Shown here: piece by piece, positions 6,405-13,852 of the stretch
Layout: each line of letters opens with the position of its first letter
Numbering within the stretch: the stretch's first letter is position 1
Assembly (NCBI GenBank): GCA_026388915.1
Contig: JAPLIW010000425.1
Location: 1 to 13,852, forward strand
Origin: Deltaproteobacteria bacterium
GTDB taxonomy: Bacteria > Desulfobacterota > SM23-61
DNA length: 13,852 bases
Reading direction: 5' to 3'
The notes under the pieces: generated by a model
What the model was told of the DNA's origin: nothing
Seen by the model: the letters and a program-made list of their open reading frames with translations, nothing else
Database searches by the model: none
Program-made: the position numbers and the translations under genes

Positions 6405-7775
6405 ATGCGTTACCTCGGCATTGACTTGGGTACATCCTCCATCAAAGGGGCCATTCTCGACCTCGAGACGCTTTCCGTCGGGAGGGCGAAGCACATTCCC
6501 TGTCCTGCGCCCCTTCCGGGCCTGCCGTTGCTGCACACGGAGTTCAACCCGGAGAGCTTTGTTGCCGCCACGCGCCAGATCATCGAGGAACTTCTTGCGG
6601 AAGCCCCCGACTGCCAGGGCGTGCTCATGTGCGGACAGATGGGAGGGATGATCCTGGTCTCCCCGCGCGGCGAGGCGCTCTCCCCTTACATCTCTTGGCT
6701 GGACCGGCGCTTGTTGGAACCGCATCCGTCGGGTCATGGTTCTTACTACGACGCTCTTCTGGCCCGCCTCACGCCCGCCGACTGGGTCGACCTCGGGCGC
6801 GAAATCCGGCCCGGCACCCCGCTCAGTTATCTCTTCTGGTTCGTGGAAAACCGCGGATCTCCGCCGGTCAATGGGGTCGCGACGCTGCCCGATTTCGTCC
6901 TTGCGAGACTTTGCGGCTCTCTCCCAGTTACCCATCCGAGCAATGCGGTGGGCGCCATTAACCTGGCGACGCTCGACTGGCATTTCCCCATCTTCGAACG
7001 GCTTGGCCTGGGCAAGGTTCGCTGGCCGGCCTTGCGGGAAATCAATGAACCTGTGGGCGAGGTGCGGGCCAGCAGGCGCCGGCTGCCTTGTTACCCTCCC
7101 GTGGGCGACCATCCCTGCGCCCTCGCCGGAGTGCTCCTGGACTTTGAGGAACTCTCGTTAAACATCTCCACGGGTTCGCAGGTGAGTTTGCGCAGCGAGC
7201 ATGCCGAGCCGGGCGACTACCAGGCCATCCCTTTCTTTGACCGACAGTTCGTCCATCGGATCTCGAATCTTCCTGCCGGTCGTGCCCTCAATGCCCTCGT
7301 CCGTTTGCTCAGCGAGTTGGCCGAAGCCGAAGGGTTCCCCCTGTCCGACCCATGGCCATACATCGCGAAAGCCACCGCGGCCAGGCCCGCTGGCGAACTG
7401 CGCGCGCATCTCTCTTTTTTCCCCACGCCCGTAGGCGACTCCGGCAACCTCACCAACATCCGAGAGGAAAACCTTACCGTTGGTGACCTCTTCCGTGCGG
7501 CCTTCGCCAACATGGCGGAGAATTATTACGCAAGCGCATTGCGATTGTCCCCCGGTCAGAACTGGCGTCGGCTCGTCTTCTCCGGCGGGCTGCCGCAGAA
7601 GCTGGAGGTACTGTGGCGCACGATTGTGGAGAAATTCCGGCGCGAATACCGTCTGGGCCCGACCACCGACGACACCCTGCAGGGTCTTCTCGTCCTGGCG
7701 CTGGCCGCGAGCGGGCGGGCCGCTTCCGTGCAGGCCGCGATGGAAATCCTCCGGAGGGCTCAATCGCAGGGCTAA
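6405..7775 (+). CDS. FGGY-family carbohydrate kinase, sedoheptulokinase-like
   Basis: A cytoplasmic ATP-dependent sugar kinase of 456 residues, within the family range. The N-terminal phosphate loop is GIDLGTSSIKG (5-15). WLDRR (98-102) is the usual substrate-side motif. GDHPCALAG places the catalytic Asp at 235. LNISTGSQVS (252-261) is the C-terminal ATP-site motif in the form seen in sedoheptulokinase-like members. FSGGLPQKLEV near 395 is the C-terminal adenine loop. The ATG at 6405 fits the family start; the ribosome binding site is weak. No sugar transporter or further sugar enzyme lies beside it, so the substrate is unknown; sedoheptulose or another ketose is only a guess. Its GC-rich codon use contrasts with the more AT-rich downstream genes, so it may have a separate history. 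Confidence 0.88.
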   Translation: MRYLGIDLGTSSIKGAILDLETLSVGRAKHIPCPAPLPGLPLLHTEFNPESFVAATRQIIEELLAEAPDCQGVLMCGQMGGMILVSPRGEALSPYISWLDRRLLEPHPSGHGSYYDALLARLTPADWVDLGREIRPGTPLSYLFWFVENRGSPPVNGVATLPDFVLARLCGSLPVTHPSNAVGAINLATLDWHFPIFERLGLGKVRWPALREINEPVGEVRASRRRLPCYPPVGDHPCALAGVLLDFEELSLNISTGSQVSLRSEHAEPGDYQAIPFFDRQFVHRISNLPAGRALNALVRLLSELAEAEGFPLSDPWPYIAKATAARPAGELRAHLSFFPTPVGDSGNLTNIREENLTVGDLFRAAFANMAENYYASALRLSPGQNWRRLVFSGGLPQKLEVLWRTIVEKFRREYRLGPTTDDTLQGLLVLALAASGRAASVQAAMEILRRAQSQG

Positions 7776-7883
7776 TTTCCCCTAAAAGTTACTAGGGCCA
7801 TTAGGGACGCAGGCCTTTACTCGGTCATGCTATTTCATTGGAGGATGGAGTCACTGAATCTTAGCACGACGGCCCTTCAGATA

Positions 7884-7917
7884 GTTGACTAAAGTTGTCG
7901 GAAAGTTGTCGGTTGAC
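7884..7917 (+). promoter_or_regulatory. Direct-repeat array of GTTGWC with an exact 11-bp tandem duplication
   Basis: GTTGAC, GTTGTC, GTTGTC and GTTGAC begin at 7884, 7894, 7905 and 7912. Within this, the 11-mer AAAGTTGTCGG is exactly duplicated in tandem (7891-7901, 7902-7912). Steps of 10 and 11 bases put the first three copies on one face of the helix, as in regulator-binding arrays. The array lies about 115-145 bases upstream of the predicted sigma-54 start site, a usual distance for an enhancer-binding protein. Confidence 0.5.
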
Positions 7918-7941
7918 ATCATTTCCTGATAGGTATAGATT
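7913..7941 (+). promoter_or_regulatory. Candidate sigma-70 promoter overlapping the repeat array
   Basis: TTGACA (7913-7918), 17 bases, then TAGATT (7936-7941) has the same boxes and spacing as the candidate kinase promoter at 6286. Its -35 box is the last copy of the GTTGWC array. It would give a leader of over 400 bases to the substrate-binding protein gene. Confidence 0.35.
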
Positions 7942-8004
7942 TCAATCAGCAATCAAGGTTCGGATATACTCTTCATTTCTGGAATTTAGAAGGAGTGTGG
8001 ACAG

Positions 8005-8020
8005 TGGCACGCGCTCTGCA
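8005..8020 (+). promoter_or_regulatory. Sigma-54 (RpoN) type promoter
   Basis: TGGCACG-CGCT-CTGCA matches the -24/-12 consensus TGGCACG-N4-TTGCA with one substitution. The invariant GG (8006-8007) and GC (8018-8019) are 10 bases apart, as required. Transcription would start near 8031 and read into the substrate-binding protein gene at 8372. Confidence 0.65.
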
Positions 8021-8371
8021 ATTTTGTTGTTGACCCGAATGGGGGATTTTGAAACTTTGGCATCGTCGTTGTCCTACCTTTAAATGAGTACCTCACCAAC
8101 CTGCCCTTGTACTTCTGGAGGATTTAGAAAATGGATTCTCGGAAGAGATCCATTATGGAAGGCGGAGGGATTTTATTAATCCCTGTCGAGGTTATTTTCT
8201 CCTTTTTAAGAACCGAATGAACGGCAAGAAAGGGGGTGAGGGGTAAGGAAAATATGGAATGAGGTACCAATCTTATCTTTATATGGGAAGGGAACTTATG
8301 CAATGGTTTTTCATTAAAAAGGATATACAAATCGAGTGTTAACCTTAAAAACCTGAAAGGAGATTGAAAGA

Positions 8372-9598
8372 ATGAGAGGAAAAACAAAATTCCGAATTTG
8401 CTTATTCCTTTTGATGGCCATCTCCCTTTTTCCCTTGACCGGGAGAACAGCCGAACCAATTAAAATGGCGGATATCAACCCCTTATCCGGGGTCATGAAA
8501 GACATTGGAGACCGTTATCAACTAGGCATCAAGTTTGCGGTGGATGAAATTAACGCTTCCGGAGGCCTGCTCGGCCGTCCCATTAAAATGTTTTATGATG
8601 ACAGCCAGGTAAAACCAGATGTCGCCACCCGGAAGGCCGTTCGGTATATATCCGAAGAAAAAGTTGATTTCATTATGTCGGGAACAGGCACTCATGTTGC
8701 CAAAGCCCTAGGGCAGGTTGCTGAAAAAAATACGATTATTTTCCTCAATTATGGATGTGCCGGGGATGAACTCACGGGCAAGGATTTTACCCCCTACCAG
8801 TTTCGGGTGGCCCTGAGCACGGCGCAGCAGTCTGGCGCCCTGGCGGCCTATTTTGCAACTAAACCTTTCAAAAAATACTATCTTGTAAATCAGGATTACG
8901 CCTTCGGGCATGATGTCTCCGATGCCTTCAAAAAGGCCATGAACCGGCTGAAACCGGGTTGGCAGTTGGTGGGGGAAGATTACCATCCTCTGGGGGCAAA
9001 AGACTTGGCGCCTTACATTAGTAAAGTCGTATCGTCGGGAGCGGAAGTAATGATCACGGGGAATTACGGTGCGGATCTGCGGGTTCTCCTCAAACAGGCG
9101 GCGGGATTGGGGTTAAAGGCCAAGGTTGGAGGTTACTACCTAGTCGACCCCTACGCCATGCAAGAGATCGGAGATGCAGGAATTGGGGCCGTCACCGCTG
9201 AGGTCTATATGCTGACCGAAGATACCCCCCAGAATAAGGCTTTTATCGAACGCTGGAAAAAAAGAAAGCTGGACCCGGAACACCCCTATCCCACCTGGTT
9301 GATCGGAAAATCCTACCAAGCCTTCATGTTCATGGCAGAAGCCATAAAAAAAGCTAAGTCAACGAAAGCGGACGATATCATCAAAGCTTGGGAAGGAATG
9401 ACCTACGATGCTCTGGTCGGCCGGATGACGATGCGCCCCTGTGATCATCAGGTGATCACTCCAATTTCCGTCAGCGAGGTCGTTGCCGGGCCGGGTGCCT
9501 ATTACAAATTCCCCTTCGTGGGCACACCGACAATGATCGCTGCAGAGAAGGCTGCGGTGCCTCCTGAGGAAACCGGAAACCCGCGGTGCAAAAAATAG
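8372..9598 (+). CDS. ABC transporter substrate-binding protein, LivK/branched-chain amino acid type
   Basis: A periplasmic binding protein of 408 residues that would deliver a solute to an ABC permease. Residues 1-27 form a signal peptide: basic start MRGKTKFR, hydrophobic core ICLFLLMAISLF, cleavage after TGRTA. The mature part has the type I periplasmic-binding fold of the Leu/Ile/Val group: IKMADINPLSGVMKDIG, GIKFAVDEINASGGLLGRPI, the YYLVNQDYAFGHDV strand-turn and a second lobe with VMITGNYGADL. AAAGGAGA lies about 9 bases before the ATG. No permease or ATPase gene is in the window; a terminator follows directly, so it is transcribed alone. Control from the sigma-54 promoter upstream is likely. 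The ligand is unknown; members also bind urea, amides and aromatic acids. Confidence 0.92.
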   Translation: MRGKTKFRICLFLLMAISLFPLTGRTAEPIKMADINPLSGVMKDIGDRYQLGIKFAVDEINASGGLLGRPIKMFYDDSQVKPDVATRKAVRYISEEKVDFIMSGTGTHVAKALGQVAEKNTIIFLNYGCAGDELTGKDFTPYQFRVALSTAQQSGALAAYFATKPFKKYYLVNQDYAFGHDVSDAFKKAMNRLKPGWQLVGEDYHPLGAKDLAPYISKVVSSGAEVMITGNYGADLRVLLKQAAGLGLKAKVGGYYLVDPYAMQEIGDAGIGAVTAEVYMLTEDTPQNKAFIERWKKRKLDPEHPYPTWLIGKSYQAFMFMAEAIKKAKSTKADDIIKAWEGMTYDALVGRMTMRPCDHQVITPISVSEVVAGPGAYYKFPFVGTPTMIAAEKAAVPPEETGNPRCKK

Positions 9599-9665
9599 GA
9601 CACAAAAAGGGGATATGAAGAATGCGCCCTGCGCCAAGGGGATAGACAACAAAAAGCTAACTCGG

Positions 9666-9696
9666 AAAGGCAGGGTCGTTAGGCTCTGCCTTTTTT
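9666..9696 (+). terminator. Intrinsic terminator of the substrate-binding protein gene
   Basis: A perfect 8-base stem AAAGGCAG/CTGCCTTT (9666-9673 and 9686-9693) with a 12-base loop runs into six T's at 9691-9696, 67 bases after the stop codon. Confidence 0.85.
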
Positions 9697-10107
9697 AATG
9701 TCTATATTTTGTAGTCCCAGCGCCAAGGGAAAAAGTTTCGTTTTCTGCCATCTTGTTGGAATATTTGGGAATCTAAAAATTATCGTAATGCGAATCATTC
9801 ATTGAAAAAATGAGGGCGACTTGGCAAGTTTCCTAAGTGGCACGATAGCTTGAATGGATTACTTGAAGTCTCGTTTTTGGTATTTCCTCTCAAAATACAA
9901 CACTTCAAACCGAAATCAGCAATCTTGCAGGAAAATGGGGACAATTTGGGGGGGCAATTTCCTTCTTGACTACCCTTTCGTAGAAGAGTATTTTTCAGGT
10001 ATCGTTTGTCTTCGGGGCCAATTAAAACCAACGTTCTTACCATTATTCAGGCACAATAATTTTCAGGGAATCCCAAATAGCCCGGTATTTTCTTAGCTGA
10101 AACACTA
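9697..10107. other. Gene-free stretch upstream of the DUF6282 gene
   Basis: About 410 AT-richer bases without a supportable gene. An 80-codon frame (9854-10096) has no family resemblance. A TGGCACG word at 9838-9844 mimics a sigma-54 -24 box, but no GC falls at the right distance. No ATG, GTG or TTG is seen in any plus-strand frame between about 10035 and 10158, which matters for the start of the next gene. Confidence 0.5.
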
Positions 10108-10137
10108 CCGAGAATAAGGCTTCCCGGGAATAAGGAA
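10108..10137 (+). repeat. Left copy of imperfect direct repeat flanking the DUF6282 gene
   Basis: The block begins CCGAGAATAAGGCTTCCC and continues GGGAATAAGGAA. It recurs with small differences at 11178-11209, just beyond the stop codon of the gene. Inside it, GAATAAGG is itself repeated (10112-10119 and 10128-10135, period 16). The block covers the ribosome-binding region of the gene. Confidence 0.6.
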
Positions 10138-10140
10138 AGG

Positions 10141-11112
10141 ATTAGTCGCCGCGGTTTCTTGAAAGCCGCCGGAGTTATGGGAGCAGTTGTCGTTGCCAAG
10201 AATGCAATGGCTCAGATGCCCACTCTCGTGGCCGCCAACCCGCTGGTTGGGACCATTGACATGCATGTACACGCAGGGCCCGATACAGCCTCCCGCGCGG
10301 TGAATGATTTCGAGTTGACTCAGAAGGCTAAGGAACTGGGGATGCGGGGGGTGGTGACCAAGAATCATGAATTTATCACGAATGACCGCGCCTACCTGGT
10401 GCGCCAAATAATCCCGGGAATTGAAGTGTTCGGAGGAATTACTCTGAATGAGTCGGTGGGCGGGATCAACCCCGAGGCTGTGGATCTAATGCTCAAGTTC
10501 ACCGGAGGATGCGGGAAGATCGTCTGGTTGCCGACCCATGGTTCGGCCAATCACAAATCCTTCTTTGCCAAGAAGGCGGACGCGGGAGGAATTCGGGTAA
10601 TTGATGCTTCCGGTAACGTGGTCCCCGAGCTGCGAAAGGTCTTGAAGCTGATCGCCAAAGCCGACGTTATTTTTGCAACAGGCCACGTCTCGAGCAAAGA
10701 AGTTCTCGCTTCAGTCAAGGCTGCCAAGCAGGAAGGGGTACGAAAGGTTCTGGTGACTCACGCCATGCAATCTCCGGGCGAATTATCCATCGATGATTTG
10801 AAACGTTGCATAGAGTCTGGAGCTTTCATTGAACACTGTTACCTTACGTACTTGATGGGACCGCAGGCTGCGTTGGACTGGATGAAGGGCTGGAAGCATA
10901 TCTCGATTGAAGAATTCGCCAAAGCCATCAAAGAAGTGGGGGCGGAGCATTGTGTCATTGCCACGGACCTTGGACAATACATGAATCCCATCCCTGCCGA
11001 TGGAATGAAGGAGTTTATCCTTGCGCTAATGAGCAAGGGCATAACCCAAGAGCAGATCAACTGGATGGCCAAGAAAAACCCAGCCCGGCTATTAGGCCTT
11101 GAACCTATGTGA
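10141..11112 (+). CDS. Tat-exported amidohydrolase-like protein, DUF6282 family; start codon uncertain
   Basis: A putative metal-dependent hydrolase with a TIM-barrel, amidohydrolase-like plan. Counting from the ATT at 10141, residues 2-11 read SRRGFLKAAG, a classic twin-arginine motif, followed by a hydrophobic stretch and AMA/Q as cleavage site. Candidate metal or catalytic residues are H42 and H44 (DMHVHAGPD), K74 and H76 (VVTKNHE), H182 (ATGHVSS), H207 (VTHAMQS) and D276 (ATDLGQ). GGITLNESVGGINPEAVDLM and WLPTHGSANH match what I remember of DUF6282. No ATG, GTG or TTG lies upstream of the twin-arginine codons in this open frame. Initiation is either at ATT 10141, with AAGGA 4 bases upstream, or at TTG 10159 or ATG 10177, both of which would lose the export signal; otherwise the true start has been lost. 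Neighbours suggest a role in catabolism of a solute bound by the upstream protein. The substrate is unknown. Confidence 0.85.
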   Translation: MSRRGFLKAAGVMGAVVVAKNAMAQMPTLVAANPLVGTIDMHVHAGPDTASRAVNDFELTQKAKELGMRGVVTKNHEFITNDRAYLVRQIIPGIEVFGGITLNESVGGINPEAVDLMLKFTGGCGKIVWLPTHGSANHKSFFAKKADAGGIRVIDASGNVVPELRKVLKLIAKADVIFATGHVSSKEVLASVKAAKQEGVRKVLVTHAMQSPGELSIDDLKRCIESGAFIEHCYLTYLMGPQAALDWMKGWKHISIEEFAKAIKEVGAEHCVIATDLGQYMNPIPADGMKEFILALMSKGITQEQINWMAKKNPARLLGLEPM

Positions 11113-11177
11113 AAGCGAAATTGGAGAAGGATGAGGAGCTACCCACTATCTCCTACATTCCTTTAACGAAATGATTT

Positions 11178-11209
11178 CCGAGAATAAGCTTTCTGGGAAA
11201 TTCAAGGAA
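11178..11209 (+). repeat. Right copy of imperfect direct repeat flanking the DUF6282 gene
   Basis: CCGAGAATAAGC, TTTCTGGGAA and TTCAAGGAA align with the block at 10108-10137 with a few substitutions and small gaps. The copies are about 1.07 kb apart and bracket the whole gene, ending just before its terminator. Confidence 0.6.
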
Positions 11210-11210
11210 C

Positions 11211-11242
11211 AAAGACTTGGTCAGAAATGACCAGGTCTTTTT
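11211..11242 (+). terminator. Strong intrinsic terminator after the DUF6282 gene
   Basis: A 13-base stem, AAAGACTTGGTCA (11211-11223) against TGACCAGGTCTTT (11228-11240), with one G-U pair and a GAAA loop, runs into a T-run ending at 11242. It lies about 100 bases after the stop codon. Confidence 0.9.
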
Positions 11243-11791
11243 CATGTTATCCACATTTCAAATAGTAATCTTAAATCTAAATGCCGTGTCAGGGGGAAGA
11301 GTAGTGGGTGAATTCGTTATTTTTGAAAAGTGCGTAAAGCTGCTATCTATGTTCTAATCTCAGATCACCGAAAAGATTTCGTTATGCTTTTCATTTATTG
11401 CATTGGGGTACATGATTACAACCATTAATCCTTAGCCTTCAGGACTATCCTAGACTGTAGGCTCGTACTCTCCACCCCAAATGAATTCCCGAGCTATCCA
11501 TGATAAATTTTGATCCGACTTTTCCAATCCTTGACCCCTGAAATTTTCAATCCCGTCTTTGGTTCGATTCTATCATCGTCTTTTCCAGGATGTTGGATTC
11601 TCCCAATCCTCCGCCTTCCACATGACCTTTTGAGAGGTCACCTGGGGCATTATCTCTCTGCAGAATTCCAGGCGGGATGAAACACTGGAGCGGTGGGGAC
11701 TCAAACGAGGGCGCGCTCTTTTACGAAGAAATGTCCGACAAGTTTGATTTGGTGCCTTCAAACTAGAAGGTCAGAGCAGGAGACTATAATT
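11243..11791. other. 549-base region without a supportable gene
   Basis: This lies between the plus-strand terminator and the 3' end of aspS. I recognise no gene. From about 11535 to 11760 several frames stay open for 30-60 codons on both strands. One plus-strand frame ends GGDSNEGALFYEEMSDKFDL at a TAG at 11764, after an in-frame stop at 11623; a 62-codon minus-strand frame covers 11573-11761. This looks like a decayed coding remnant, but no frame can be named. Small hairpins TGACCT-TTTGAG-AGGTCA (11623-11640) and CCTTC-AAACTA-GAAGG (11755-11770) are present. No obvious aspS terminator was found. Confidence 0.4.
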
Positions 11792-13579
<1,788 letters not shown>

Positions 13580-13583
13580 TTTT

Positions 13584-13605
13584 GGGGAGGGATGGGGTGG
13601 GGGGG
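13584..13605 (+). other. G-quadruplex-type tract immediately upstream of aspS start
   Basis: On the plus strand, which is the template for aspS, four G-runs of 4, 3, 4 and 7 bases are separated by A, AT and T. This meets the usual G-quadruplex pattern with very short loops. It begins 4 bases upstream of the TTG start and occupies the place where a Shine-Dalgarno sequence would lie, so the mRNA leader is C-rich there. Confidence 0.6.
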
Positions 13606-13692
13606 ATCCTGTATTTCTGATTCAAAATTAAAAAATTCTGCGCGGTACAGGTTCCCCGTTGCCAGTTTCAATTCGCAGTTAGGATTTTTTTT

Positions 13693-13720
13693 CTGACTCC
13701 TGAATCCTGATTCCTGACTC
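13693..13720. repeat. Four-copy CTGANTC heptamer tandem array between hisS and aspS
   Basis: CTGACTC, CTGAATC, CTGATTC and CTGACTC follow one another without gaps. Every unit contains a GANTC site. The array lies 8 bases downstream of the hisS stop and about 115 bases upstream of the aspS start, flanked by T-runs. Confidence 0.75.
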
Positions 13721-13728
13721 CTTATTTT

Positions 13729-13852
13729 TTATGTCTCGCGACTTTCGGTTTTAATCCTTTTGATCACTTCCTCCAATGCCACTTCCTCCTGAGCTTTCGT
13801 GGCCATGTCCCGGAGAACGGACCTGTCCTTCTTCAGTTCCTCTTCCCCAAGA
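13729..13852 (-). CDS. hisS: Histidyl-tRNA synthetase, C-terminal end (partial)
   Basis: Only the last 40 or so codons are inside the window. They read LGEEELKKDRSVLRDMATKAQ, then EEVALEEVIKRIKTESRET and a TAA at 13729-13731. The pattern GE-E-x-K...V-x-R-D-M-x-T...EEV-x-LEE is the end of the HisRS anticodon-binding domain. The gene order hisS then aspS on the same strand is common in bacteria and supports the call. The gene continues beyond the right edge. Confidence 0.8.
   Translation of the reverse strand, partial: LGEEELKKDRSVLRDMATKAQEEVALEEVIKRIKTESRET

Larger units (their letters stand above)
7776..8371. other. 596-base regulatory gap upstream of the substrate-binding protein
   Basis: I see no convincing gene here. 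A 62-codon frame at 7895-8083 opens with TTG inside a tandem repeat and resembles nothing I know. The gap holds the GTTGWC array at 7884-7917, a sigma-70-like TTGACA at 7913, a sigma-54 promoter at 8005-8020 and a perfect 7-base hairpin AGGGATT-TTATT-AATCCCT at 8166-8184 that lacks a T-run. The transcript leader from the sigma-54 promoter would be about 340 bases, long enough for post-transcriptional control. Confidence 0.6.

Noticed and set aside
6354..7112. 252-codon open frame on the minus strand
   Set aside because: Antisense to the FGGY kinase, which has all its family motifs.
7895..8083. 62-codon plus-strand frame
   Set aside because: It opens with TTG inside the tandem repeat and candidate promoter, has no ribosome binding site, and runs through the sigma-54 promoter; no similarity recognised.
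8124..8459. 111-codon minus-strand frame overlapping the substrate-binding protein start
   Set aside because: Phe/Leu/Ser-rich product from an AT-rich leader, antisense to the signal peptide; no family features.
9231..9242. AGAATAAGGCTT shared with the repeat at 10111
   Set aside because: This 12-base match lies in frame inside the substrate-binding protein gene (codons for QNKAF) and shows no similarity beyond the word; likely chance.
9838..9853. Second sigma-54-like site (TGGCACG)
   Set aside because: The -24 half is perfect, but there is no GC at the required 10-base distance from GG (TG is found there).
9854..10096. 80-codon plus-strand frame
   Set aside because: No recognisable motif and no good ribosome binding site; treated as intergenic.
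11559..11572. GGTTCGATTC resembling a tRNA T-loop
   Set aside because: The flanking bases do not pair into a 5-base T-stem and no acceptor or anticodon arm is found around it.

Overview
The window is a gene-dense, GC-rich bacterial stretch. It most resembles an uncultured anaerobic Desulfobacterota lineage (Syntrophobacteria/Syntrophales-like). Three things suggest this: a methylmalonyl-CoA pathway cluster joined to a class I (Fe-S) two-subunit fumarase and malic enzyme, as in propionate-metabolising syntrophs and sulfate reducers; a hisS-aspS pair; and intergenic palindromic repeats with CTCGTAAAAAGTC ends and CCGGCGAAAGCCGG cores, of a kind I associate with that group. The taxonomy is inference.

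Region 1 (1-5034, minus strand) reads, in transcription order: methylmalonyl-CoA mutase large subunit, methylmalonyl-CoA epimerase, malic enzyme, fumarase alpha, fumarase beta (cut by the window edge). Together these would run methylmalonyl-CoA to succinyl-CoA, then fumarate to malate to pyruvate. Two of the genes look damaged. The mutase has an internal deletion plus frameshift near its 3' end. The epimerase lacks about 12 residues in frame, including the expected second metal-binding histidine. Both may be real lesions or assembly errors.

Region 2 (5035-6404) is a repeat mosaic (short tandem words, a 137-bp MITE-like palindrome, an inverted GATGAAC-type pair), then a minus-strand TetR/FadR-like regulator with a palindromic operator in its own promoter region. 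The last codons of the regulator are made of a repeat.

Region 3 (6405-11242, plus strand) looks accessory: an FGGY carbohydrate kinase; a 596-bp regulatory gap holding a tandem GTTGWC array and a near-consensus sigma-54 promoter; an orphan LivK-type substrate-binding protein with its own terminator; and a Tat-exported amidohydrolase-like protein of the DUF6282 type. The last has no ordinary start codon ahead of its twin-arginine motif, is flanked by imperfect direct repeats, and ends at a strong terminator. I infer uptake and periplasmic processing of an unknown solute.

Region 4 (11243-11791) has no gene I can support. Region 5 (11792-13852, minus strand) is hisS (only the 3' end is in the window) followed by aspS. 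The gap between them holds a four-copy CTGANTC heptamer array and a G-quadruplex-type tract just ahead of the aspS TTG start.

No CRISPR array, rRNA, tRNA or complete transposon was found.
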